A stretch of 64,000 nucleotides of DNA. It comes from Armillaria gallica. Its lineage: Eukaryota; Basidiomycota; Agaricomycetes; Agaricales; Physalacriaceae. Within the stretch, counting starts at the first letter, position 1. Each line of letters starts with the position of its first letter. Of this stretch, positions 47,555-59,013 are shown one piece after another. Below the pieces are notes generated by a model that was not told the origin of the DNA, made no database searches, and saw only the letters and a program-made list of their open reading frames with translations. The stretch covers positions 1,736,001-1,800,000 of the forward strand of contig JBANDB010000010.1 of the NCBI GenBank assembly GCA_037576215.1. The letters run 5' to 3'. The translations under genes and the position numbers were made by a program.

Positions 47555-47989
47555 ATGTGTCAAAGAATGGCGTACGTGTCTCAGCGCGTCTATCTGTTCT
47601 TCGAGACGTAGAAAGCTCATCTCCTTGTTCACAGTGATGGAACGCGTTGGTTGAAGTGCATGGTTCGTAGCGATGAGGCTCGGCAGCGATCAACATAATC
47701 ATGTCTTTTTAGCATTTTCAACGCCACATGATTACCGCCATCGTGGATTGCAACTCCCGACGTTGTACACGAAGCCTGAGGCATCCACGGGAGTGTCGCC
47801 AACCGACCTGTTTACAGGTCAGGGTCTTTTTTTAATTTCAAACGGGAACTGATCTACTCACCGGAAACAAACTAGAACTTTGGTGACGAGATCCAGAGAG
47901 ATATCGATAAAGTCGACGAGTACTGCTTTGCTTGCCGAGCCGCCCAGGCGCGCGCGGCGCGGGACGCTGCTGCTGCTTCTTCATCATAA
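47555..47989 (+). CDS. Small Cys-rich protein, four exons, 87 residues
   Basis: Exons 47555-47571, 47635-47662, 47713-47817 and 47876-47989 keep frame; introns are 63, 50 and 58 nt with GT...AG. No single exon is long enough to stand out. The protein opens MCQRMADGTRWLKC, then HFQRHMITAIVDCNSRRC, a block with Arg/Pro/Cys (HPRECRQPTC), then EIQRDIDKVDEYCFACRAAQ and an Ala-rich tail. Eight Cys are present with His residues between, compatible with a small zinc-binding fold. No signal peptide, so it is not a typical secreted effector. Similar short proteins are, as far as I recall, common and unnamed in mushroom genomes; function unknown. Confidence 0.72.
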
Positions 47990-48952
47990 ATACCTGTGCT
48001 ATTAATTCGTATTTGTCTGTGATATGGTTACTATAGATATGTAGCGGCTTTCCGTGTCCGTTATCATACCCGAGGTGGTTCGACGACGTCTGTGCCTTTG
48101 CCTTGAGAGAAATATGACGTCGTGTAAATGCGGAGAATTTCAACTCGCCGCAAGATCATGATCATACAGCCTTGCGGCCGATGAGATCACATGTTGAACA
48201 TTGTTGTATCTATAATTGCGTCTGTTAGGACCCCACGAAATATCATTGGAGGTGGAAGTGAAGTGGAGTAAACGTACTTAGCACTTTTGATTGTCCGAGA
48301 GTCATGTTAGTTTCATAGAACAATCAGGGTTGCTTCCAAGATCCAGACGAACGTATACCTGGAGTAGAATATTTTTACTTTAGTGCAAAGAGGACAAACT
48401 GGGAGCAGATTCGAATTCGTGTGCCTAGGCCAGAAATCTGATGATGCTACGGCATCCGGGAACGCGGAAACCGCGTTGTTGCAGTATGGTTGACGAATTG
48501 AACAATAGTGCCAAGAGATAACGGGGACACAAGGAGTGAGGCCTTCAGACCCCGGGCGGTGTTCACGTTACACAAGGCCTATTCAATATACGAGCTAACG
48601 GCCGCGACAGGGTGGGTCGTTGTCGGCAGTAGCACCTAAGAGTATGTTCGCGCAGCAACTTCTTGTGATATTGTAAGCCGAAAACAGATGTACAAGCTGG
48701 CTCATAAGGCCGACGGCAGCTCAGCTGATCCCAATACGACCACCTTACAAGGATGAGAGTTCATATACGCGAGAACTTTGAAGCCTGCTTACTCACAAGC
48801 TTGATAGCTCCCTTCACTGTACCTCGTGAACTTGAGCGTTCACTGCAAGTCGGGATGAGCGTGACAAGTAACATCGTAACACTGTGACCAAGCAAGGACA
48901 AACAGGCCCGCCAGCTTCCGTGTCGATCCGACGGACATCCACCTCATCAACC
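47990..48952. other. Intergenic, no gene recognised
   Basis: 3' flank of the Cys-rich gene and promoter of the ATP synthase subunit gene. A palindromic stretch (CGGGAACGCGGAAACCGCG) lies near 48457-48475. No ORF of note. Confidence 0.4.
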
Positions 48953-49401
48953 ATGCACGCCTCTCTCATTCGTCGCCAGCTCGGCGGGCTCGTCCCCCCA
49001 AAAATCGCTACCCCCAAGCTCGTTGTATGTGTCGGTCATCACTGAATTGCGCTCTATATTCATACAATTACAGTCCGGAGGGTCAGGCGAAGGACTCGCA
49101 CCCCTCGTCAACTTTTACTCGAAGCTTCCGAAGGGCTCTGCTACCCCGCGGACTGGTGGAATCAAAGCGCGCTACTTCCTTGGGAATAACGTGTCTGGTG
49201 GGCCATACCTGGCCCTGATTCTTGGGCTGTTTGGTATCGGGTACACTCTTGACTACCAAAGTGAGTGGTCCTTCGGAGTTCACTTATTTTTTTACTAACA
49301 GGATCTGCTAGTGCACTTGAGTACGTCTCTAAAATCTTATTGCTCGTATCATTGGAATTCACGGGGGGATCATAGAGCACCACAAGAACCACGCCCACTG
49401 A
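48953..49401 (+). CDS. ATP17: Mitochondrial ATP synthase subunit f
   Basis: Exons 48953-49024, 49074-49260, 49312-49320 and 49376-49401 give 97 residues. The third exon is only 9 nt (phases 1 and 1) and codes the MHL of the conserved C-terminal MHLKHHKNHAH. Other family stretches: LIRRQLGGLVPPKIATP at the N-terminus, LVNFYSKLPKG, GGIKARYF, then one transmembrane helix (GPYLALILGLFGIGYTLDY). Subunit f is part of the membrane Fo sector and supports dimer formation. It is convergent with the MFS gene at 49916-52151. Confidence 0.92.
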
Positions 49402-49915
49402 ACGCCAAAACGCGTTATTTGTTGGAGAAGTTTTCAATAGAGCAATGTGTAGTGAATGAAACTTTACCGATGACAATCTCCCCATGCCTTACGTCCAACC
49501 ATATGTTTCAAGGCATTGCACTTTCGGAAATAAACCGCAACATATCTCGGTCCTACCAACAACAACGGCACATGGTAAAATGGCGCTTTTCAACATTTTC
49601 CCGATTACAGTTGTCCACCGCAAATTCAACATATCTGTCCGAATATTGTCGTTTCTTTAACCCCGGCAGGAAAAAAATGGCGCCGAGGCTTCTAACTATC
49701 TGCTGATCGGTGAAAGAAGGTCATAATAATCATTGCTGGTCATAAGGGCCTGTATACGGTAACTACCAACAAAATTATAACCTACACCTGTTCTAAATTC
49801 TAGTTGTACGAAGATCTATATTAGCGGATTTGCGTTCTATGCTCTAAGAGGGGTATGAGGACACTACTATGACACCCAAAAAAACAAAGATGAATAAAGT
49901 TATGGAGACTCGGGA
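49402..49915. other. 3' flanks of convergent genes
   Basis: A 131-codon plus-strand frame (49311-49706) overlaps the end of the ATP synthase gene and has no features. Otherwise empty. Confidence 0.45.
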
Positions 49916-52151
49916 CTATATCAACGTAGCACGCTTTGAGCGAGCACGGATAGCCCGGCCGTAGCGGTAAAAGAGGAACGGTATCGGGATCTGTATGCCA
50001 AGTGAGTTCATGCCTCAACGTTAGAGAAATTACACATACCATAGCTACTGAGACGAAACCCAATAATGACGCAGCCCACCCGTTACCAAGACCATGGAAC
50101 ATCTGCACCATGAACAGAGGCATAGCAGCACCTGCACCTGATCTCACCACCTGTTAAAGAATACGATCAACACAGGTCCACAACAGCGAACTGCGGTACA
50201 CATACCGTTTTGGCCGCCAGAGCCGAAGCAACGTAATCAGGGAACGCGTCAATCAAGTAGGCATTGGCAGAGAAGTAGATGACGACCATTCCGAATCCAA
50301 ACGGAATACCTAGGTACAGAGAAGATCAGACACTGCGCCACCAGGTCGCTGTAAGGTTTAAAACACTAACCTGCACTGGCCGGTCCGACCCAGTTGCCAC
50401 CGCCGGGCATCACAGCAGGGGGACTTGTCCATCCGAAAATGAATAATGCGACGGGGACAAAAGGTGCACCAATCATCGAGCCCAACAGGCGATCCTCAGG
50501 CTCAGCTCTACCTCCTTTCTTCTCTGCCTGCTTGAGATAGCTCTTCTCCAGCAATGGTGTGATACACAATGCAATGCCCAGGCCGATGAACACAGAACAG
50601 AACATGAGGCCGGTGATACCATTGTTGTACCCGTAGTCCTCTCCGAAGACGACGGGGAAGGAGAAGAAAAAGGCGTACTGTTTATGCGGTTAGCGAGGGA
50701 ACATCTGTCGGCGACAACAAAGGGACGTACCAGCAGACCGTAGATCAAAGCAATGAACAACGACATGAGCAGAAGGATAGGTTCCGTCACAAGCATACCG
50801 AACGGCCGAATGAGTGTGTCGGTGATGAGATCCGCAAAGGATGTCCTGAATATTTCCTGCTCAGTGACGATGTCATCACGGCCTGTTCTCGAACGGAGTT
50901 TTGCTGCGCGCTTTTGCAGTAGAACCGGTGCAAATGTCTCCGGGATGGTCAAACAGAACAGGAAAACGACACCGGCGAAAATCATGTTAACCTGTAACAT
51001 TGGTTAGGCGAGGCTCCAATGACCAGTGGAAATGGCGTACCCAGAGAATCCAGCGCCAGCCAACGGTGACTCCAATGAACCCCTAACGGAGAAAGGTCAG
51101 CGCTCACCATCGTAGGGATAGGGCAGAGTAAGACTTACGCCAACCAGGGGACCCAAGGCTGCACCGCCGTAGGGCGCCGCCGCAAAGAGTGCAATGGCAA
51201 AGCCCCGCTCGTTGTTGTCCCAAATGTCACTGATGGTACTGCCTGCCAGTGTAAGCGGTCCGGAAGCAAATATGCCGCAAAAGAATCGACATATGAGGAG
51301 CGTTTGGATGTTCTTAGCTAGAGCACATGGTATGTTGAAGACTGAGGTAACAAACAGGTCAGCAAGGATAAGCAGAATGAGGAAGACGTGAACGTACTCA
51401 GGTATAGGAATGTTGGTATGACCCATAGTGGACGACGGCCATAAAGTTCGGATAGAGGAGAAATTATTAGAGGGCCAAGACTAGAAGGGTGGATCAGTAT
51501 GAGCGTATGTAGACGGTACTTTGTACATACCCAAAGCCACAGACCATTAGTGAGACGCTGAGTGCCGTCACGACCTCGCCAACCTGGAACTCTTCTTCGA
51601 TGCCCTCGAAGTCACCAGTTATGACAGCGCTAGCAAATGCGACTGAGATAACGGCAAGCGCAGAGACCAGCGTTAAATCTATTGAAGAACGTGAATAATG
51701 AAGCTAGACTGGAGAAAGAGAAGTAGCTCACACCACCGCCATGCAGGCGACCAATTACGAGGATCCTCTGGGTCGTTCTCCAGCCATGTAACGAGGTACA
51801 GGTCCTTGATGGTTCTCGCCTTCTCCGGGTCCTTCAACAGGTCGGGAAGACCTTCATGTACAGGCTGTAGAGCAGATTCAAACTTGACATATCCCTTGTG
51901 GGATATGTCACGACCTTCTTGAGTTACTGAGCGAGAAGGTCGACTCAGATCCGCTCTCGTTGAGTCATGACTCCGACTTCGCATAAGCTGAAGGTCGAGG
52001 ATGTCAGGCGCGATGGTTGACGTTTGTGAGACATCATCTAAAAATGCAGGGATAAGACATTCGACGTCAAGGGGAAGAACCGTGCCAAAAACATACGTGA
52101 CGCAAATCGTGTCTCTTCGCTGGGAGGATAATGTACGTGTTCAGGCGCCAT
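49916..52151 (-). CDS. MFS transporter, DHA1 (polyamine/drug) type
   Basis: Starts at the ATG 52149-52151 (exon 52097-52151, then from 52037 down) and ends at TAG 49916-49918; about ten or eleven short exons. The N-terminal about 110 residues are cytosolic and polar, ending DPEDPRNWSPAWRW, a signature just before helix 1 in fungal DHA1 transporters. Further marks: ALSVSLMVCGFG, then PLSELYGRRPLWV (motif A), CRFFCGIFASGPLTLAGSTI, GWRWILW, PETFAPVLLQKRAAKLR (after helix 6), YGYNNGITGL, and FGMVVIYFSANAYLIDAF near the end. The C-terminus is basic (FLFYRYGRAIRARSKRA). Family members export polyamines, drugs or toxins across the plasma membrane; the substrate here is unknown. Not all exon borders were resolved. 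Confidence 0.88.
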
Positions 52152-55100
52152 GATAGTAGGAATGGCGAGGAGGTGTAAAAGAATTTAGTGCCGAGTTACA
52201 GACATGGTAACCTTTTTATATAGCATTTCCAAAGTAGCCGTACCTGCCGATGGCGGGATATGGGCGTGGGTGCCGACATGAGTGGAAAAGAATTGAACAC
52301 GGTTGCGGGCCAAACCACTCAGCGGCACGGCTGCAAATAGTAGTTTTAGTCACGTGCAAAGATGTTCGGCATTCATCGTCTTGGCACTTATCCAGGCTTC
52401 CTATTGGCGGAGCGTCAATATGGAAGCGCCGCCGTTCTTTCACGCGATTATCTTCTTCTCTTATCAACTCTTATCTTGAAGATCAACGGTGAAATTGTCG
52501 GGTGCCTGTTCTTCCCGAAGCATTACGGCTGATTTTTGTTGGCCGATCCTTTTCATTCAACCTTTCATACGAAGAAATTCCTTCAGACACCTAAGCGCTC
52601 TATCTTGGCGGGCTAGAACGATGCAGTAGACCGCAATACCATCACGGCATTCATCTTTTCTTGCACTGGGCGGTTGAAGTAACGCCGCAGTGTCCATTAT
52701 CTTCGCTGATTATTTGCCGGACGGAAAATTGACGAGTCAACTTTGAGCCGGTGATACAAGATCAACATTTCAAACGTATCATAATGATCATCAAGAAGCG
52801 TCGTTGCGCAATTAGGGTTTTCTACCGCGACGCAGTCAGGTAGCCTTCTTTCATGTGCTTTTCTAAAATTATATCCAAGATATCTATCACCAGTACTTCA
52901 GCAGACTATCGTCTACCCAATGGCGCATCGTTAGTAGTACCGTAGAGTAACCTTTGAGTATTACAGCCTCAATATACCCTCATGAAACATCGCTCCCACT
53001 GCGCCCGACTTTCAAAACTGTTGAAACAACCCAACAGCACGGGTAATTCCCGACAGCCTCGTGAAAGCTGTACATCACCGGCGACTCGGAAATAAATGCA
53101 ACAGGGTCCACATGGTAATTCAAGGGCAGAGGGTAGAGATATAGTTATAATCATTCAAAAAATGATAGGATGGTCCAGAAGAACAATATGAGAGGCCAGA
53201 TAAGACTGTTCAGTATAGAAGCGAACGTTCGTCGAATGGATCCCGTACGGGAGTGAGCACTCCGCTGGCCCCGAGTGTCCGTGAACGGGACTTCATTTGA
53301 GAAAGTTGCCAAGCTTGAACCACGACATCTGAACAGCTCGAAGGAGTACCAACATAATGAACGACAAAGCCGCTGGCATTCCATTGGCTGCACTACAGGA
53401 TACGAGAACAACAGACGAGGCCAAGTTGAGTTTGCCGTAAATGTAAGAGATTTTCGAGTGACAAGTGCTTTGCGACCTATAGCACTATCATGAGAAGTGA
53501 AAAAAAAAAAACCTTAACTCCGACGATGGTTATCAAGATTTGAAGTGTCAAACACAAGAAAAGGAAAACTAGATAAAGGGGGGAGCGCCACGAACCAAAT
53601 CATGTTAAGAGAGGACGTAAAAAGACTGTCAGTCAGGGACATTTTAGTTGATGTATCGACGGAGAGTAAAGCTCGCTGGATTGAGAAAGGCCAGAATTTC
53701 TCTATTCTGCAGAAGATATCCCAGACTTCACGAACAGGTGGCGGAGTAGCGGTAGCAAAGACAAGCCTAGTACCAGAGTAGATGTCCATAGCCAAGACCT
53801 AAGAACGCTCCGATCTAACCCGAACAGCCCTGACGGCAAAAGATATTCCGAAAAGCAGCGAGAAAACTCTCAAGTCGAGGCGCTACGCAGTGTTAGTTAG
53901 ACAAAGACGTAAGCACGTCGACGTCGCCAAGAATTCAATAGCCACTGCGATCCTGTTCCTGGCTAGATGGCTTCCATGACGGTAACGATCACGGACGTGT
54001 CCAAAGGTCGTACAGTTGTACAGGCGCCGCGCGTTCTTACACGCTCGTTACATCAGAACCTTCAGGAAAGAGCATACCGCCAAGATAGGCTTGGTACGGC
54101 GAGGGCTCATGGATGATACTGGAGCGGCTGTCCTTTATTCCTGTAGGATACATTAGCGTAACACTATGATGGATAACCGTATCGCAGATGATGCATCATA
54201 GCTAAGCGAGGCTGTTACATGCAGATAAAGGACCCAAGAACACCGCGCTGGATTCAGCAGTGTAGCAAAGTATGTAGACCAAAGTAACGAGAGAAAGGGA
54301 CGCCCAAGCCGTCAAGTCGGTTCCCAAGATAAGGTGCGCGTTGATGCATACGCGCGCCGACTCGAATTCGAGGTCAGGACCGTCCAGTACGAGCTCGGCC
54401 TTCAAACGTACATAGCAACTGAGATCGCCCCAGGTTCTAGATTAGGGCAAACCAAGCTGTACACCACTGGCGGTCTCAGGCTTCAACAGGTTCCCGACAC
54501 TGACGCCACCCACGCGTTCTTGATGGAAGAAAAATGTAAAGAAATTTGAAATTCCGATTCGGACTTCGTACCACGAATTTCCTAATTCGACGGGTATCAA
54601 GTTCTACCTGGGCTTCTGTCATGGTTGGTGCTCAGCCTGTCTTATTGACTGCAAGTTGCAGGAGTGACCAAGACAATCGTTGCCGATACTCGCAGATATA
54701 TGGATCAATCCGTATTCAACCGCAGTCCTAGTGACTCATGAGCCATACCAGCCGACGGTTGTCCAAGGCTGTACTACCTTATCGCTTTCTCAGCATCTCT
54801 TGGCTTTGGTTACGCCGCGAGTCGGGAGGTAGAGAGGTAGAGAAGTGTATCTTTTTTTTCAAGCAACTGATTTTTTTCTCGGAGAAGATCGCAAACCTCT
54901 AGGTCAAGCAGCACACTAGATATAGAACCACAGTTGCACTTTGGTTATTCTACCTGACTGACTGTCATCAGGATGACAACGTTGTAGACGACACTCCTTG
55001 ATACCTATGAAGATTCTGGCTTTTTGAAGGAGAATAGGCATTTTTTATGTTGATGGCGACAAACGATGACTGGCCTCCCACCTTGGCATCAGTCTGTCTG

Positions 55101-56194
55101 CACTAGGTCCGAGTAATTCGCTGGTTCTCGTCCATTCGTTCAGTGCGCGCTACAACCACGGCACCTCGCGAAAACTGCAGCTCCTCAAAACCGAGCCTAT
55201 GTTTGCCGCATCTGCTCATTTCTTCCGCTCTATTTGATACTATTGCTTTCAGAACCGTCATCGTCAGGAGGAAGTATCCTTGTTCTCCCTCTCGACAACA
55301 AGAGCTAATGTGTGCTTGTTCTTTGAGAAGGTTCAAATTTTATTCTTTCTCGAAGGAGTACGCGGCGTTGACATCTCTTCGTGTTGACCGAGTGCAGTAA
55401 ATACTCACCCGGTGAAGAGGGAGCCGTAGAGAATCCATCCCTTCATCTTCTCCCGCACTGTTGCTTTCTTCCGCTGCACAGCTCCCAGCGAGCGGAACAT
55501 GTCGATCCCGACGTCATTTTCAATACTGAGGTGCGGCATTCAAAGGAAATCGGAATTTGTCATTTTCACCCTCATGACCTGGGTGCCGGTTTATTTAAAG
55601 GCTCCTCCGGATGAAGGCTCAGACAGTCAAAGGTCATTTGTGGTTGACTAGATTTGACTCTGCGAGTAAAGAAAAAGACGCGGCCTGGAAGTTCAGTTCT
55701 TCCAAAAGCTCTTAGCCAATGAAAAGCTGTATGCTTTTATAGTGATAGAACTTTCTTTCACCGCGAAACTGAACTGAGTCGGAACCAAGTTGAAACTGAG
55801 CACAGACAAAGCACATATGCTAGCTGGTGCTCGCTGGTGGGTCTTCTATAAATAGAGTTCCACTGAGTCCCGCCGGTGACGGCCAAACTCGGCATTCCTC
55901 GGGTAAACTTGGGATATTTGACCCCTTAAATTGTATTATATGGTACAATGTAGGATTGACCAGGCATTTGTGGGCAATTGATTCTCAGAGCCGGACGCCG
56001 ACTCGGGCGCCCCTGGTGATGGAAACTGTATTGCAGTCGGTGCATTTAACAGAGCAGACATTGACAGCGCGCCACCGGACCCACAACATGAATCCATCGT
56101 TTCCTCGATCAATCCTCGATCCTCCGACATACCAGCCCTCTCCCTGATCTTCTCCACCACCACGATCCTTGGCGATTTCCACGCCCTCTCCTGC
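52152..56194. other. Gene-poor region, left part
   Basis: Many short open frames on both strands overlap each other (for example 54202-54405 minus against 54334-54549 plus; 53514-53795 minus against 53545-53781 plus), and I cannot choose between them. No domain, splice-consistent model or RNA was found. A poly-A run lies near 53502-53512 and a poly-T run near 54850. Confidence 0.4.
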
Positions 56195-56444
56195 GTCGCA
56201 AGGCTACCGCGCTACGACAGAAGGAGATACTCAGCGATAGACTCAGACTGAGAGGATTGTAGGAGAAATTGTAAAAAAGAAAAAAGAAAAAAGGGGCGTC
56301 GCAAGGCTATCGCGCTACGACAATGGCGTTTGAAGCGTGCTTATGCACTGCAACTTCGCCACACCATTTGGTGTTGTCCTCCTCCGTCGCAAGGCTACCG
56401 CGCTACGACGAAGGGGGAGGGTCGCAAGGCTTCCGCGCTACGAC
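56195..56444. repeat. Cluster of four 24-bp direct repeats
   Basis: Copies at 56195-56218, 56298-56321, 56386-56409 and 56421-56444; each starts GTCGCAAGGCT and ends CGCGCTACGAC. Copies 2 and 4 have one substitution each, as far as I can see. The ends are inverted (GTCG and CGAC). Spacing is irregular (103, 88 and 35 bp start to start). A purine tract (AAAAAAGAAAAAAGAAAAAAG-like) lies between copies 1 and 2. Confidence 0.85.
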
Positions 56445-58924
56445 CGCCCCATCTTACTGGCACTGGCCTTTAGGCCTTCAGGGCTGATAGCTGCCCCGCT
56501 GTACAATGGCATGCCCGATAGCCAACCTGCTCTCCACTCTCGTGCACTGGGTTCTCTCAACCCAGGTAGGGATTTTTGGAATTTCGATTGGACGGTGGGG
56601 GGTGGCCGTTACATGGCCCGTGCGCATGCATTCACGTGGCGTGCCGGGTGGCTCTCTCCACTGCGCTCTCTCCTTTGCAGATTGCCCTCGGGGTGTCTGT
56701 CTGTGTGGGAACTATATCCCAGCTGGAAGGCGAGGGTGCGATCCCCGACGCACCTCCTTCTCCCACTCCGTTCCTTTATTAATTATTCACCAAGCTACCG
56801 CCGAGGTCGTGAGGGAGTACTCATGATGGGGCTTGACCATAGCGGCAGAGCGTAGGAGTGGTTCGGTACCGTAGCAGTCGCATTCCTCACTAGGTATATT
56901 AGACACACAGTAGCTAGTGTAGATGTATCCGGGGGACCTTGTAGAAAATTTCCACATTATGATGCACGTTCAGTTTTTATTAAGTATCCAACTTACAATA
57001 TTTGCATAGCTCTCCTTTGTAATATTGAAGCTTCAACCTCAGCCAGAAGAGTGTTGGCGATCAGAATTGAGCCAACAACCAGGTATTATTATGGGTAGAC
57101 TTTCCTTTCTGTATGATATTCGAGCTTCTCATGGCGGACAGTCAGCCGCCGTTTGGTTCTCGTATGGATTTACTTACGTGTTGGCTTATTTCCGAGGGGA
57201 TTTCGTAGTATATAAGGCTAGATATTTCGTAGTTAGTCCCCATGTCGCGTTTGCCAAAGATGTTACGTATTTTTGTCACTCACTTCGTTTGAGAACAGCC
57301 CCGCGATTCTAACACTTTCCACATTACGTGCATAGTGACTCGGATGCCTTAGTAGATGAGTGGTTGCGTGTCATTGTTGCCGCGGCGTTCATGATCTCTA
57401 CCAGATTTCCGCAAACACAAACAGAGGCACAAGAGAACTCCTTGCCACAATTTCACGCCCGACGCAAGTTTTTGATACCATTCAAGTGGTCTGTCACTCG
57501 TTGACTATCTATCTACGCCCTCCCCGAAGTTGTACGCTTCTAAATGGCGCATCAGATCTTTAGAAGCGGGCTACACTCCTGCGAACACTCACCTGAAGGC
57601 AGAAAGTCAGACATTAGTCGACGTCAATAGATTTGAACTTACCCTTGATGCTCTGGCAATAGAAAGGTATATGGAACCCTCCGAAGAGAGATGGAGATCA
57701 AAAATTGCTGCTCAATAGACGAAGAGTAATCTGAACCGAGTTACACCCACGACTGTCGACCCGGCAGCAAAGCCAAGTCAACGAAGCCGATAGAAAGGGC
57801 GTGTCACAAAGTGCACTCAAGACAGATATCACGCAAACATCCCTACGAATCCAAACAGAATCGATAGCCTCGTACGCTGAATCAGATCACCTGGCCCCAG
57901 GTACACGGGGAGTATGGAGTTCATCGCCTTGCTCTTCCAGAAATCCTTCGGCAGATGGTAACCATCCACTAATCGGTCCGCAGCAAGCTGCGTTACGAAT
58001 GGACTTTGGCGGAAGACTACAGTATCCCAGGGGTGAGATACCGACGCTCGAGGGCAAGATGAGTCTGGAGAGACCCATCACTACAGGGAACGTCAAGCAG
58101 AGAAAGAACACCATGCAACATAGCTTCTCCGTCGATCTCAACGATCCATAGAGACAGGGTAACTTCCATAAACATAGACTTGGTGGGCCTTCACAGCTAG
58201 CCGCTGCGCCTGTGAACGAGGTCTGCTATTCGCAGTAGAGGTGATCCTCTCGTGCTTAGGCGATTCTCGCCATTCCTCCGAAGGGCTTGCTTCTTGCAGT
58301 AATCGACATCCGAGATATTCTACTCGTTTCGCCCTCCCTCTTCGTAGAGGTCCTATTCTAGGATTATCATATGCACGTTCCGAGCCCGATCACTCCTGTA
58401 GAGAATAAGCATTAGGAGTGCGAACAGGCAAGGAACTGACTGGATTTATTTTATTGACACAACTATCGAAGATGTATCGATCAGGATCAAACTGAGATGA
58501 AACAGCAAATGGACGCACCACCGTTGAATTCGCTCCAATTATCTTATAGCCATGATGAAATTACAATTCAAAAGGCTCCAGGTGATACTGATATCTCCGA
58601 ACACTCCGTGAGTCCCACTCCTGCATGACTGTAGACCAATACGGAATACGTCGAAAGAAACGCGTCGCGTTCCGATAGCCAAAGGGATGTTGTGTAATAC
58701 TGCCCAGTCTCTGCGACGGCTTTCAAACCCGAGTCGCCTCACCCTCGTATCTTCGGGCATCGAGGCGCCCTGGTGGATGTCTGGTACGTCGCTCGACCGA
58801 TTACAGTCGGGTCCAGCTAGAGCCGAGCTAGAAAGATAATATGCTCAGACCTTACCCGCTCGCGAGTAGGGACGACGGCGTCCTGCACGGAGCAAGCATT
58901 GTGACTTTCCGCCTGCAAGGGAGA
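56445..58924. other. Gene-poor region, middle part
   Basis: A 172-codon plus-strand frame (56337-56855) runs over the 24-bp repeats and GC-rich sequence and is unlikely to code. A 116-codon frame (57801-58151) has no recognisable feature. Nothing else supported. Confidence 0.4.
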
Positions 58925-58927
58925 TGA

Positions 58928-58960
58928 AAGATAGATAGATAGATAGATAGACTAAGATAG
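58928..58960. repeat. GATA-type microsatellite
   Basis: About six GATA units in a row, followed by interrupted units, directly before the dispersed 55-bp repeat. Confidence 0.85.
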
Positions 58961-59013
58961 ATAACCAGACAAGGTCCCAAAAAGGAACGCCGGGGTTCTG
59001 TGCCGCCACTAAA
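58958..59013. repeat. Dispersed 55-bp repeat, copy 2
   Basis: Counterpart of 16309-16364 (core AAGGTCCCAAAAAGGAACGC). It begins at the end of the GATA microsatellite. Confidence 0.7.

Noticed and set aside
54202..54549. Overlapping plus- and minus-strand frames that both read like protein
   Set aside because: I cannot decide between them and neither links to other exons, so no gene is called.
56195..56444. CRISPR-like array
   Set aside because: Four short repeats with irregular spacers of very different length in a fungal genome, without cas genes; not a CRISPR array.
56700..56760. tRNA/SINE-like A-box and B-box resemblance (TATCCCAGCTGG and GGTGCGATCCC)
   Set aside because: The two boxes are only about 20 nt apart, too close for a tRNA or a tRNA-derived promoter.
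56337..56855. 172-codon open frame on the plus strand
   Set aside because: It runs through the 24-bp repeats and GC-rich sequence where stop codons are rare; no domain or conserved motif.
57801..58151. 116-codon plus-strand frame
   Set aside because: An opposing frame of 84 codons covers the same bases and neither shows a recognisable feature.
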